From NCBI RefSeq assembly GCF_009830125.1, contig NZ_WUPT01000003.1, positions 1 to 64,000 of the forward strand: a stretch of 64,000 nt of DNA, written 5' to 3'. The notes beneath the pieces were generated by a model, which was given only the letters and a program-made list of their open reading frames with translations, ran no database searches and was not told the origin of the DNA. This document shows positions 7,864-16,411 of this stretch, piece after piece. Numbering within the stretch: position 1 is the first letter of the stretch; every line of letters begins with the position of its first letter. A program made the position numbers and the translations under genes. This DNA comes from Kangsaoukella pontilimi. GTDB taxonomy: Bacteria; Pseudomonadota; Alphaproteobacteria; Rhodobacterales; Rhodobacteraceae.

Positions 7864-9510
7864 ATGGCCGAGATCGAGCGCGAAAGCATGGAATACGACG
7901 TCGTGATCGTGGGCGCGGGGCCGGCAGGCCTGTCCGCGGCGATCAGACTGAAGCAACTGGATGCCGACCTTAATGTGGTGGTTCTGGAAAAAGGGTCCGA
8001 GGTCGGCGCGCATATCCTCTCGGGAGCCGTTCTGGATCCGGTCGGCCTGAATGCTCTGATCCCTGACTGGAAGGAGAAGGGCGCTCCTCTGAACGTACCG
8101 GTCAAGGACGACAACTTCTACATGCTGGGCGAGGCGGGTCAGATCCGCGTCCCAAACTGGCCGATGCCGCCCCTGATGAACAACCACGGCAATTACATCG
8201 TCTCGATGGGCAATGTCTGCCGCTGGATGGCGGAGCAGGCCGAGGAGATGGGCGTCGAGATCTTCCCCGGTATGGCCTGCTCGGAACTGGTCTACGGCGA
8301 GAACGGCGAAGTGAAGGGCGTCGTCGCGGGTGAGTTCGGCAAAAACGCCGATGGCACGCCGGGCGACGGCTACGAGCCGGGGATGGAGCTTCTCGGCAAA
8401 TACGTCTTCCTGGGCGAAGGCGTACGCGGATCGCTCTCGAAAGAGGTGATCGCCAAATACGAGCTCGACAAGAACTCCGAGCCGCAGAAATACGGCCTTG
8501 GCATGAAGGAAATCTGGGAGATCGACCCCGCCAAACATCGCGAGGGCTCGGTCACCCACACGATGGGCTGGCCCCTTGGCAGCAACGCCGGCGGCGGATC
8601 GTTCATCTACCACCTCGACAACAATCAGGTCTATGTCGGCTTCGTGGTGCATCTGAACTACCAGAACCCGCACCTGTTCCCCTACATGGAATTCCAGCGC
8701 TTCAAGCACCATCCGATGGTCGCGAAGCTGCTCGAAGGCGGCAAGCGCATCGCCTATGGCGCACGTGCGATCACCGAGGGCGGCTATCAGTCCATGCCCG
8801 AGGCGGCATTCCCCGGCGGCGCGCTTCTTGGCTGTTCCGTGGGTCTCGTCAACCTCCCGCGCATCAAGGGCAACCACAACGCCATGCTCTCGGGCAAGGC
8901 GGCTGCCGAGCACGCCTACGCGGCCATTCAGACCGGGCGCTACGGCGATGTCCTCGACGGCTATACCACCGAGCTGAAGGAAGGCCCCATTGGTCGCGAC
9001 CTGAAGAAGGTGCGGAATGTAAAGCCGCTCTGGTCCAAGCGCGGGCTTCTGGCCTCGCTCGCCGTGGGCGGGTTCGACATGTGGACGAATACGTTCGGGT
9101 TCTCGCTTCTTGGAACGATGGGCCACGGCAAGACCGACGCGGCGGCCACCGGGGAGGCGTCGAAGCACAAGCCCATCGACTACCCCAAGCCCGACGGCAA
9201 GCTGTCCTTCGACCGGCTGACCAATGTGTCCTTCTCGATGACGAACCACGAGGAAAGCCAGCCCGCGCATCTCAAGCTCAAGGACCCGTCGATCCCGGTT
9301 TCGGTCAACCTGCCGAAATACGCCGGACCCTCGGCGCGGTACTGCCCGGCGGGCGTATACGAGTTCGTGGGCGAGGGGGACGACACGAAGTTCCAGATCA
9401 ACTTCCAGAACTGCGTCCACTGCAAGACTTGCGACATCAAGGATCCGAGCCAGAACATCAACTGGACGGTCCCGCAGGGCGGCGACGGGCCCAATTACCC
9501 GAATATGTAA
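7864..9510 (+). CDS. electron transfer flavoprotein-ubiquinone oxidoreductase
   Basis: The 548-residue enzyme moves electrons from reduced ETF to the ubiquinone pool at the inner membrane, linking fatty-acid and amino-acid oxidation to respiration. The N-terminal FAD fold has GAGPAG at 17-22. The C-terminal ferredoxin part supplies four cluster cysteines (Cys494, 517, 520, 523) in CPAGVYE and CVHCKTCDIKDPSQNI, then PQGGDGPNYPNM. Length matches the family. The ATG at 7864 is chosen over an in-frame GTG at 7849 because GGGAGAGG stands at the right distance. A GC-rich hairpin follows the stop. Confidence 0.95.
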   Translation: MAEIERESMEYDVVIVGAGPAGLSAAIRLKQLDADLNVVVLEKGSEVGAHILSGAVLDPVGLNALIPDWKEKGAPLNVPVKDDNFYMLGEAGQIRVPNWPMPPLMNNHGNYIVSMGNVCRWMAEQAEEMGVEIFPGMACSELVYGENGEVKGVVAGEFGKNADGTPGDGYEPGMELLGKYVFLGEGVRGSLSKEVIAKYELDKNSEPQKYGLGMKEIWEIDPAKHREGSVTHTMGWPLGSNAGGGSFIYHLDNNQVYVGFVVHLNYQNPHLFPYMEFQRFKHHPMVAKLLEGGKRIAYGARAITEGGYQSMPEAAFPGGALLGCSVGLVNLPRIKGNHNAMLSGKAAAEHAYAAIQTGRYGDVLDGYTTELKEGPIGRDLKKVRNVKPLWSKRGLLASLAVGGFDMWTNTFGFSLLGTMGHGKTDAAATGEASKHKPIDYPKPDGKLSFDRLTNVSFSMTNHEESQPAHLKLKDPSIPVSVNLPKYAGPSARYCPAGVYEFVGEGDDTKFQINFQNCVHCKTCDIKDPSQNINWTVPQGGDGPNYPNM

Positions 9511-9523
9511 CGGGATTGTCAGT

Positions 9524-9544
9524 GCGGGCGGCAAATCCGCCCGC
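9524..9544 (+). terminator. GC-rich hairpin after ETF-QO gene
   Basis: GCGGGCGG and CCGCCCGC form an eight-pair stem with loop CAAAT, 13 bases after the stop. There is no U-tract, so it may protect the mRNA end or assist Rho rather than terminate alone. Confidence 0.45.
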
Positions 9545-9606
9545 CCGCATTGCACGGCCCCTAAGGGCGGACTAGGTTTTCGACAACCGCCGCTTGGAAA
9601 GGCCAC

Positions 9607-11310
9607 ATGATGACGCTTCGCACCGTTCTGACCCTCGTCACGGCCCTTGGCGTGGCTCTGCCCGCCACGGCAGACAATTCGGGCAGCTATCTGGCTGCGC
9701 GCTCGGCGATCATCGCGAACGACTTTGCCGAGGCCGCCGAATACTACAGCCGCGCGCTGGCCCGCGATCCGGCAAATCCTGCGCTTCTCGAAAACGCGAT
9801 GACCGCGTATCTCGGCATCGGAAATGCCGAACGCGCGGTGCCTGCCGCGCGCCGCATGATGCAGACCGGTGCCCAAAGTCAGGTCGCGGGACTGATCCTC
9901 CTCGGCGATGACGCGAAGACCGGCAACTGGGATTCCCTTCTTGCCGACCTTCAGGCGGGTCAAACCGTTGGTCCGCTCTTCGACGGGCTTATTGCAGCCT
10001 GGGCCGAAGTGGGCGCAGGCCGGATGAGCGAGGCGCTCGACGCCTTTGACGAAGTTGCCTCGAACGCCGGTGTCGAAGCCTTCGGACTCTATCACAAGGC
10101 GCTTGCGCTGGCGTCGGTCGGAGATTTCGAGAGCGCGGCGGAGATTTTCGCGGGCGAGGCAGGGACCATGCTGCGCCTGACCCGTCGGGGCATCATCGCT
10201 TATGCGCAAATCCTGTCCCAGCTCGAGCGGAACGAGGATGCGATCGACCTGATCGATCAGACCTTCGGTTCGGTGGCGGACCCCACGCTGGTCGCGCTTC
10301 GGTCCACACTGGAAGCGGGTGACAGCGTTGCTTTCGACACCGTGCAAAACCCTGCTGACGGCGTGGCCGAAGTCTACTTCTCCATCGCCAACGCCCTCGC
10401 AGGCGAGGCGCAGGACAGCTACACGCTGCTTTACGGGCGGATGACGCTGCACCTGCGCCCCGACCATGTGGACGCGCTTCTGCTCACCGCCGAATTGCTC
10501 GAAAACCTCGAACGCTACGACCTTGCGACCGAGGTCTATAACTCGGTCCCCGCTGACGATCCGTCCTTCCACGCCGCCGAGCTGGGCCGCGCCGCTGCGC
10601 TCCGCCAGTCGGGCAACACCGAAGCCGCCATCGAGGTGCTGCGTGGCCTTCAGAAGTCCCACGGCGATCTGCCTCTGGTCCACGTCACTCTGGGCGACAC
10701 GCTCCGTGGTCTCGACCGTTACGATGAGGCGATCCCCGCGTATGACCGCGCACTCAGCCTGATCGAGACGCCCGAAGAGCAGCACTGGGTGATGTTCTTC
10801 GCCCGCGGCATTGCCCATGAGCGGACCGACAACTGGCCGCAGGCCGAAGCCGACTTCCGCAAGGCGCTGGAACTTCGCCCCGAGCAGCCGCAGGTGCTGA
10901 ACTATCTCGGCTATTCGTTCCTTGAGATGCAGACCAACATGGAAGAGGCGCTGGACCTGATCGAGCGCGCTGTCGCGCTGCGCCCGGACTCGGGTTACAT
11001 CGTCGACAGCCTCGGCTGGGGTCTCTACCGCCTCGGCCGCTATGAAGAGGCGGTCGGACACATGGAGCGCGCTGTCGAGCTTATGCCGGTCGATCCCGTG
11101 GTCAACGATCACCTGGGCGATGTCTATTGGGCCGTGGGCCGCGAGCGCGAGGCCGAGTTCCAGTGGCACCGCGCCCTGTCCTTCATTGACGAGGACGGCT
11201 CGAGTGATGCCGACCCGGACCGTATTCGCCGCAAGCTGGAAATCGGTCTGGACGCCGTCCTTGAAGAAGAGGGGGCACCGCCGCTCGAGGTTGCGAACGA
11301 CGATGGTTGA
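9607..11310 (+). CDS. exported tetratricopeptide repeat protein
   Basis: This 567-residue protein starts with a signal peptide (hydrophobic to about residue 19, then ATADNS) and is then almost wholly alpha-helical TPR repeats. Clear repeats lie at about 28-60 (AEAAEYYSRALARDP), 350-390 (YDEAIPAYDRALSLI), 400-440 (QAEADFRKALELRPEQP) and 465-510 (YEEAVGHMERAVELMPVDP). TPR proteins act as scaffolds for protein contacts; the partner is unknown. It is probably periplasmic or envelope-bound. Its stop codon overlaps the start of ispE by eight bases, so the two are translationally coupled. Confidence 0.85.
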   Translation: MMTLRTVLTLVTALGVALPATADNSGSYLAARSAIIANDFAEAAEYYSRALARDPANPALLENAMTAYLGIGNAERAVPAARRMMQTGAQSQVAGLILLGDDAKTGNWDSLLADLQAGQTVGPLFDGLIAAWAEVGAGRMSEALDAFDEVASNAGVEAFGLYHKALALASVGDFESAAEIFAGEAGTMLRLTRRGIIAYAQILSQLERNEDAIDLIDQTFGSVADPTLVALRSTLEAGDSVAFDTVQNPADGVAEVYFSIANALAGEAQDSYTLLYGRMTLHLRPDHVDALLLTAELLENLERYDLATEVYNSVPADDPSFHAAELGRAAALRQSGNTEAAIEVLRGLQKSHGDLPLVHVTLGDTLRGLDRYDEAIPAYDRALSLIETPEEQHWVMFFARGIAHERTDNWPQAEADFRKALELRPEQPQVLNYLGYSFLEMQTNMEEALDLIERAVALRPDSGYIVDSLGWGLYRLGRYEEAVGHMERAVELMPVDPVVNDHLGDVYWAVGREREAEFQWHRALSFIDEDGSSDADPDRIRRKLEIGLDAVLEEEGAPPLEVANDDG

Positions 11311-12127
11311 AGTCTTCGCCCCGGCGAAGGTCAATCTGAGCCTCCATGTCACCGGCCAGCGGCCTGACGGTTATCATCTGCTCGATTCCTATGTTTGTTT
11401 TGCGGACATCGGCGACCGTGTGACCGTCGCGAAGGCGGACGAGACGTCGCTATCCGTCACGGGCCCCTTCGCCAAAGCTATCCCGACAGGCGCGGATAAC
11501 CTCGTACTGCGTGCCGCAGAGCTTCTTGGCGTTTCGGCACACATCACGCTTGAGAAGAACCTTCCCGCCGCCGCGGGGATCGGGGGAGGCTCTTCCGACG
11601 CCGCTGCCACGCTCATGGCGTTAACCGATCTCTACAATATTCCCGTGCCCGACCGGGACGCCGTGCTGACTTTGGGTGCCGACGTGCCGGTCTGTCTTAT
11701 GCGCGGCCAGGTGCGAATGCGCGGTATTGGCGACGACCTCGCGTATATCACCGAAAGCCGAATGGGTTGGCCCATGGTTCTGGTCAACCCCGGCGTCTCA
11801 GTCTCAACGCCCGAAGTATTCCGAAGACTGGCGCGGAAAACGAACGAGCCGATGCCGGATGACATCCTTGAGGATACCTACAACGAGTTTCCGGACTGGC
11901 TGGGACATCAGCGCAACGACCTGGAAGCGCCCGCAATAGAGTTGGAGCCGGTCATCCTGGACGTGCTCGATGCGCTGCGCGCCGAAACTGGATGCAGGAT
12001 CGCGCGCATGTCGGGGTCCGGGGCTACATGTTTCGCCCTCTTCGATGAGGACGATCAGGCTTCCGATGCTGTCGCCGCCATCCGCGACGCGCATCCTGAC
12101 TGGTGGGCCGTGGTCGCGATCAGCTGA
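11303..12127 (+). CDS. ispE: 4-diphosphocytidyl-2-C-methyl-D-erythritol kinase
   Basis: The 274-residue GHMP kinase phosphorylates CDP-methylerythritol in the MEP route to isoprenoids. The substrate motif APAKVNLSLHV opens the protein, and the ATP loop PAAAGIGGGSSDAAATL lies at about residues 87-103. The C-terminal MSGSGATCFALF motif is present. The ATG at 11303 sits inside the end of the TPR gene. The polyprenyl synthase gene on the other strand overlaps its 3' end by eight bases, so two isoprenoid genes meet tail to tail. Confidence 0.95.
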   Translation: MVEVFAPAKVNLSLHVTGQRPDGYHLLDSYVCFADIGDRVTVAKADETSLSVTGPFAKAIPTGADNLVLRAAELLGVSAHITLEKNLPAAAGIGGGSSDAAATLMALTDLYNIPVPDRDAVLTLGADVPVCLMRGQVRMRGIGDDLAYITESRMGWPMVLVNPGVSVSTPEVFRRLARKTNEPMPDDILEDTYNEFPDWLGHQRNDLEAPAIELEPVILDVLDALRAETGCRIARMSGSGATCFALFDEDDQASDAVAAIRDAHPDWWAVVAIS

Positions 12128-13127
12128 TCCGCGCCACAACGTAATCCGCAAGGTCGATCAGTATCTGTCGCAGCTCGTGCTCGGGCAGGCGCCGCATCGC
12201 GTTCTTCGCGGTCTCGGACCAGCCAAGCGCCTCTCTCCGGGTCGCCTCTATCGCGCCATGCTTGCGGATCAGCTCGAGTGCGGTTTCCAGATCGCTCTCC
12301 TCCTGCCGGCCCTTCTCGATGGTCCGGACCCAGAAGGCGCGTTCGTCCTCGTCCGCCGCCGCAATGGTCTTGATGATCGGCATCGTCAGCTTTCGCTCAC
12401 GGAAATCGTCGCCCACGTTCTTGCCGGTCTCTGCCGCGTCGCCTGCGACGTCCAGCAGATCGTCGGCCATCTGGAACGCGATACCGAGAGCGTCACCATA
12501 GGTACGAAGCGCGTCGACCTCGTCGTCAGGCCGGTCCGCGATCACGCCGCCCACCTCGGTGGCGGCTGCGAAGAGCGCAGCTGTCTTGCCGCGCACGACC
12601 TGCAGGTAAATCTCTTCCGTCGTCGCAAGGTTCGCCGCAGCAGTCAGTTGCAGCACCTCGCCCTCGGCGATGGTCGCTGCGGCGTTGCTGAGGATGCGCA
12701 GGACGTCCAGAGACCCGGTATCCGTCATCAACTGGAACGAGCGGGCGAACAGGTAGTCCCCTACCAGCACAGAGGACTTGTTGTCCCAGAGCAGGTTCGC
12801 CGTGGGACGACCGCGTCGCTGATCGCTTTCGTCGACGACATCGTCATGGAGCAGCGTCGCGGTGTGTATGAACTCGACCGTGGCGGCAAGCCGGACGTGG
12901 TTGTCGCCCTCATAACCGCAGAGCCGCGCGGCAGCGAGCGTCAGCATCGGGCGCAGCCGTTTGCCTCCGGCTTCGACCAGATGCGCCGTCACCTCCGGAA
13001 TGCGCGGTGCGTGTTCCGAGGCCATCCGCTCGCGGATCAGGCCGTTCACCCGCGCCATATCGTCTTCCAACATCGCGGCAAGGCGTTCGTGGGGCTTGTC
13101 GGTCTTGGCTTGGTCCAGGCTCATCAC
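12120..13127 (-). CDS. long-chain polyprenyl diphosphate synthase (octa/decaprenyl type)
   Basis: The 335-residue enzyme builds the side chain of ubiquinone from IPP units. The first aspartate-rich motif is DDVVDE (Asp95, Asp96, Asp99) after the GGKRLRP segment (54-60), and the second is QMADDLLD followed by the GKNVGDDF region. Length and motifs match class I trans-prenyl synthases of the IspB/DdsA group. Most Rhodobacteraceae make Q-10, so a decaprenyl product is likely but is not shown by sequence. The neighbouring ispE and, further on, ubiA serve the same end product. Confidence 0.92.
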   Translation of the reverse strand: MMSLDQAKTDKPHERLAAMLEDDMARVNGLIRERMASEHAPRIPEVTAHLVEAGGKRLRPMLTLAAARLCGYEGDNHVRLAATVEFIHTATLLHDDVVDESDQRRGRPTANLLWDNKSSVLVGDYLFARSFQLMTDTGSLDVLRILSNAAATIAEGEVLQLTAAANLATTEEIYLQVVRGKTAALFAAATEVGGVIADRPDDEVDALRTYGDALGIAFQMADDLLDVAGDAAETGKNVGDDFRERKLTMPIIKTIAAADEDERAFWVRTIEKGRQEESDLETALELIRKHGAIEATRREALGWSETAKNAMRRLPEHELRQILIDLADYVVARIS

Positions 13128-13180
13128 AGGCTCGTCAGGTCGCTCGACATTGGGGCGTGTCTGCCCTTAAGTCCGATTTG

Positions 13181-13396
13181 ATGAAAGAGCTTATACGCAG
13201 CAACGACCCGACCGTGATCGCCTTTGCCTCGGCCCTTCTTGAAGGCGAGGGTATAGAGGTGTTTCAGATGGACGTCCACATGAGCGTCCTCGAAGGCTCC
13301 ATCGGCATATTGCCGCGCCGCCTTATGGTGCGCGACGCTGACCACTTCCGCGCCAGCGCGGTGTTGACGGACAACGATATCCCCACGGGCCGATGA
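13181..13396 (+). CDS. DUF2007-type small protein
   Basis: The 71-residue protein, MKELIRSNDPTVIAFASALL and onward, matches the DUF2007 (putative signal-transducing) pattern: a short alpha/beta domain with EGIEVFQMD and a C-terminal LMVRDADHFRASAVL. Function is unknown. The ATG at 13181 is chosen because the conserved domain begins there; the upstream in-frame codons antisense to the prenyl synthase are not convincing. Its stop overlaps the next start as ATGA, which couples it to the methyltransferase. Confidence 0.85.
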   Translation: MKELIRSNDPTVIAFASALLEGEGIEVFQMDVHMSVLEGSIGILPRRLMVRDADHFRASAVLTDNDIPTGR

Positions 13397-14145
13397 CGGA
13401 CACCACCGACGATGGCTTTCTGGGAGGGCGGCTGAGGCTCTTGCAGCCGAAGGCGGGGTACCGGGCAGGGGTCGATCCCGTTCTGCTTGCCGCGGCTGTG
13501 CCCGCCCGAGCGGGTGAAAGCGTCCTCGATATTGGCTGCGGCGTTGGGGCGGCAATGCTCTGCCTCGGACGGCGGGTGCCCGGCCTCGACCTTTTGGGAG
13601 TGGAACGTCACGAGCGTCTGGCGGCGCTCGCCCTTGAGAATGCCCGCCGTAACGATATCCCGGCCGAGATCGTCGTCGCTGATCTTCTGAATCTCCCGAA
13701 GGATGTCAGGGAGCGGTCATTCGACCATGTGATCACAAACCCGCCCTTCTTCGATCGCGCCAAAGGCTCACCGGCCGGTCGCGAGGACAAGGAGGCGGGG
13801 CGAGGAGAGACGGTGCCCCTTTCCGACTGGCTCGATGCGTCTCTCCGGCGGCTGGGCCCGCGAGGTCGCCTGAGCGTGATCCAGCATGCCGGCCGACTGC
13901 CGGACATTCTGACCGGACTTGCGGCTAGGCTTGGCGACATAACGGTCCTGCCAATCTGCGCCCGACAGGGTCGCGATGCCAGTCTGGTCATCGTCACGGG
14001 CCGGAAGGGTAGCAGGGCAGCAGCCCGCATCGCCTTCCCCTTCGTCATGCACGAAGGCGCGGCGCATCTGCGCGACGGGGACGATTACGCGCCTGAGGCG
14101 CGCGCGGTACTGCGTGAGGGTGCGCCCCTGCCGCTTGCGGATTAA
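13393..14145 (+). CDS. TrmN6-like tRNA/DNA N6-adenine methyltransferase
   Basis: The 250-residue class I SAM methyltransferase has SAM motif I DIGCGVG (46-52) and the amino-methylating motif NPPF (116-119), which mark enzymes acting on exocyclic amines. The N-terminal FLGGRLRLLQPKAGYRAGVDPVLLAA region is typical of the TrmN6/YfiC group that methylates A37 of tRNA(Val). The true target in this organism is inferred only from family. It is coupled to the DUF2007 gene by an ATGA overlap. Confidence 0.85.
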   Translation: MTDTTDDGFLGGRLRLLQPKAGYRAGVDPVLLAAAVPARAGESVLDIGCGVGAAMLCLGRRVPGLDLLGVERHERLAALALENARRNDIPAEIVVADLLNLPKDVRERSFDHVITNPPFFDRAKGSPAGREDKEAGRGETVPLSDWLDASLRRLGPRGRLSVIQHAGRLPDILTGLAARLGDITVLPICARQGRDASLVIVTGRKGSRAAARIAFPFVMHEGAAHLRDGDDYAPEARAVLREGAPLPLAD

Positions 14146-14262
14146 GGAATCCTTAGCTTTCGGCGGCCTACGATCATTCTCACGCCTCATTGTCCAAGGC
14201 GCGTGACACGAATCGACTTTCGTGATCGACTGAAAGGACAGCACCAATATAGGAGGACGACG

Positions 14263-14439
14263 ATGAGCTTGAGTTCGCATGTGCAGGAACTCCGGAAGAA
14301 ACATCATTCTCTCGAGATGCAGGTGGAAGAGGCTCAAAGAAGCCCGGCTGTGGATGACCTGACTCTCACGTCCCTCAAAAAGCAGAAACTGAAGATCAAG
14401 GAAGAGATCGCGCGCCTGACCCAGTCAGCTCACGCCTGA
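14263..14439 (+). CDS. DUF465/YdcH-type small helical protein
   Basis: The 58-residue product is a highly charged helical hairpin (SSHVQELRKKHHSLEMQVEE, then LTSLKKQKLKIKEEIARL), the DUF465 pattern common in alphaproteobacteria. An AGGAGG ribosome site at 14251-14256 fixes the ATG at 14263 and rejects the longer frame. Function is unknown. The last 15 bases overlap the end of the convergent LysR gene. Confidence 0.88.
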   Translation: MSLSSHVQELRKKHHSLEMQVEEAQRSPAVDDLTLTSLKKQKLKIKEEIARLTQSAHA

Positions 14440-15387
14440 CATGGTTTCGGCCTCGGCCGCCGTGATGAAACGGCGGCCGATATCCAGCTTCTGAAACTCG
14501 GCGACTTCGCCTTCGATCCAGTCGAGAAAGGCCTTGATATGAGGCCGCGTCTCGGCCCCCGCGGGGCAGAGAAGCCGATAATGTGCTTCCGTCGTGATCG
14601 ACAGATCGAAGGGCATAACCAACCTCCCTTCCAGAAGATCGCGTGCCGCAAGCGACACGCGCCCCAAGATCACTCCGCCGCCCGTCAATGCCGAGTCGAT
14701 CGCATGGTCCGCCTGACTGAAGCGCGGCCCGCCTGATGGTGGGGCGTCGAGTCCCGCAGCGCGGAACCATGTCGGCCACTGTACCGATGGTCTCAGAAAC
14801 GCCGTATCGTCTTGGTGAAGCAGCGTTACTGAGAGCAGATCTTCCGGCGATTTCAGCGAGCGCGCGACCTCTGGAGTGGTCATCGGTGTCAGCCATTCCC
14901 GGATGATAGGTTTCGAAAACAGCCCGTCATCGCCCTGTCCCAGCCCGAAGCGGATGGCCACATCGACGTCGTCACGCAAGAAATCCAGTAGCCTGAGCGT
15001 TGCTGTGAATCTCAATTCGATATCGGGATGGGCCGTCGCGAAGGCGAAAAGCCTCGGGGCCAGCCACTTCGCCGTGATCGCCGGTCCGGCGGTCACCGTC
15101 ACGACCGAGTTATCCGCAGCGCGCCGCGTCGTTCGCCAAGCCGCGCTGAGCGCCGCGAAGGCGTCCCGCGTACCGGGGGCCAGCATCCGTCCCGCCTCGG
15201 TCAGTTCCACAGCCCGGTTCAGGCGACGAAAGACCGACGCTCCGAGATGCTCCTCAAGCGACTTGATTTGAAAGGACAGAGCGGCCGGCGTGACGTTCAA
15301 CTCCTCTGCCGCTTTCTGAAACGACATGTGTCGAGCGGCGGCATCAAATGCACGCAGTGCAGTCAGCGGAGGCAGGCGATCATTCAT
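14425..15387 (-). CDS. LysR-family transcriptional regulator (GcvA-like)
   Basis: The 320-residue regulator has a winged helix-turn-helix at about 5-64 (LTALRAFDAAARHMSFQKAA, then LNVTPAALSFQIKSLEEHLG), followed by a LysR substrate-binding domain from about 95. The LPPLTALRAFDAAARH opening is characteristic of the GcvA branch, which includes glycine cleavage and beta-lactamase regulators; the effector is not known here. An inverted repeat lies against its start codon and may be its own operator. The divergent neighbour is a 37-residue ORF, a possible target. Confidence 0.9.
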   Translation of the reverse strand: MNDRLPPLTALRAFDAAARHMSFQKAAEELNVTPAALSFQIKSLEEHLGASVFRRLNRAVELTEAGRMLAPGTRDAFAALSAAWRTTRRAADNSVVTVTAGPAITAKWLAPRLFAFATAHPDIELRFTATLRLLDFLRDDVDVAIRFGLGQGDDGLFSKPIIREWLTPMTTPEVARSLKSPEDLLSVTLLHQDDTAFLRPSVQWPTWFRAAGLDAPPSGGPRFSQADHAIDSALTGGGVILGRVSLAARDLLEGRLVMPFDLSITTEAHYRLLCPAGAETRPHIKAFLDWIEGEVAEFQKLDIGRRFITAAEAETMSGVS

Positions 15388-15388
15388 A

Positions 15389-15411
15389 TCAGTTAAATAT
15401 TACTTATCTGA
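15389..15411. promoter_or_regulatory. inverted repeat upstream of LysR gene
   Basis: TCAGTTAA (15389-15396) and TTATCTGA (15404-15411) are inverted repeats with one mismatch and a seven-base spacer, in an AT-rich island two bases from the LysR start. The size fits a LysR T-N11-A type site. Autoregulation is inference. Confidence 0.4.
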
Positions 15412-15496
15412 AAGCTGGTAAAGTCTCGTTTGTGGGAAAGCATATCAGGGCGCATATAGGGATCAGAATAGAAATGCTGATTTGAAGGAACGCCAG

Positions 15497-15610
15497 ATGT
15501 TCGAATCCACCGCAAATGCCCGTACCCGCGACGCGATCCGTAACGCCCATGCCGAGCGTGGTGCAGCCCTCACCGGTTTTGTCCGGAAGCTGTTTTCGTC
15601 CCGTCACTGA
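15497..15610 (+). CDS. 37-residue basic protein
   Basis: A short frame starts at ATG 15497 with AAGGA seven bases upstream and ends at TGA just before a strong terminator. The product is rich in Arg and Ala (NARTRDAIRNAHAERGAA, then FVRKLFSSRH). It recalls the small arginine-rich proteins of the DUF1127 kind that are common in alphaproteobacteria and often act on RNA, but I cannot place it firmly. It is divergent from the LysR gene. Ribosome site, codon use and terminator all support it as real. Confidence 0.65.
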   Translation: MFESTANARTRDAIRNAHAERGAALTGFVRKLFSSRH

Positions 15611-15636
15611 TCGTTGCAAGCGCAGTCACGGACATG

Positions 15637-15667
15637 AAAAGGGCCGGTCGCTGGACCGGCCCTTTTT
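15637..15667. terminator. bidirectional terminator
   Basis: AAAGGGCCGGTC pairs with GACCGGCCCTTT around loop GCTG, with A and T tracts on both sides. It can end both the 37-residue gene (+) and phbB (-). Confidence 0.9.
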
Positions 15668-15685
15668 ATCGCCATTGATCGGGGA

Positions 15686-16411
15686 TCAGACGAAGAACTG
15701 TGCCCCGTTGGCCGAGATCGTCGAGCCGTTGATGAAGCCCGCATCGTCGGATGCCAGAAACACGACGCAACGCGCGATTTCTTCCGGTTCGCCGAGACGG
15801 CCAGCCGGGATCTGCGGGATGATGCGCTCGTTCAGAACCTTTTCCGGGATCGCGCGAACCATTTCGGTGCCGATGTAACCGGGGCAGATGGCGTTGGCGG
15901 TGATGCCCTTCGCCGCGCCTTCCTGCGCCAGCGACTTCACGATGCCCAGGTCGCCCGCTTTGGTCGCGGCATAGTTCACCTGACCGGCCTGGCCCTTCTG
16001 ACCGTTGATCGACGAGATCACGATGACCCGGCCGAAGCCACGGTCGCGCATCCCGCCCCAGACCGGGTGGATGGTGTTGAATACGCCGGTGAGGTTGGTG
16101 TCGATCACCTCTTTCCACTGCTCGGGCGTCATCTTGTGGAAGAAGGCGTCGCGCGTGATGCCCGCGTTTGCCACGACCACGTCGATCGGGCCGAGGTCGG
16201 CTTCGATCTGTGCCAGACCGGCTTTCGATTCCTCGTAATCGCCGACGTTCCACTTGTAGGTCTTGATCCCGGTCTCTTCGGTGAAGGCGGCGGCCTTCTC
16301 GTCATTGCCGGCATAGGTCGCGGCGACCTCATAGCCCTCGGCCTTGAGTGCCTTCGAAATGGCTTCACCAATACCCCGGCTGCCACCGGTCACTACTGCA
16401 ACACGTCCCAT
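15686..16411 (-). CDS. phbB: acetoacetyl-CoA reductase
   Basis: This 241-residue short-chain dehydrogenase reduces acetoacetyl-CoA to (R)-3-hydroxybutyryl-CoA with NADPH, the second step of PHB synthesis. It has TGGSRGIG (8-15), NAG (82-84) and the catalytic set Ser134, Tyr147, Lys151 (NYAATKAG). PGYIGTEMV and GQKGQAGQVNYAATKAG are typical of PhbB. It starts one base from the end of the patatin-like gene, with phbA further upstream on the same strand, so phbA-patatin-phbB is probably one functional group. Confidence 0.93.
   Translation of the reverse strand: MGRVAVVTGGSRGIGEAISKALKAEGYEVAATYAGNDEKAAAFTEETGIKTYKWNVGDYEESKAGLAQIEADLGPIDVVVANAGITRDAFFHKMTPEQWKEVIDTNLTGVFNTIHPVWGGMRDRGFGRVIVISSINGQKGQAGQVNYAATKAGDLGIVKSLAQEGAAKGITANAICPGYIGTEMVRAIPEKVLNERIIPQIPAGRLGEPEEIARCVVFLASDDAGFINGSTISANGAQFFV

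Noticed and set aside
7729-11352. Minus-strand open frame of 1207 codons opposite ETF-QO and the TPR gene
   Set aside because: It is a shadow of high-GC coding sequence: it spans two well-supported plus-strand genes and has no recognisable domain. Similar long antisense frames at 20860-23172, 2722-4275, 40686-42020 and 28858-30129 were rejected for the same reason.
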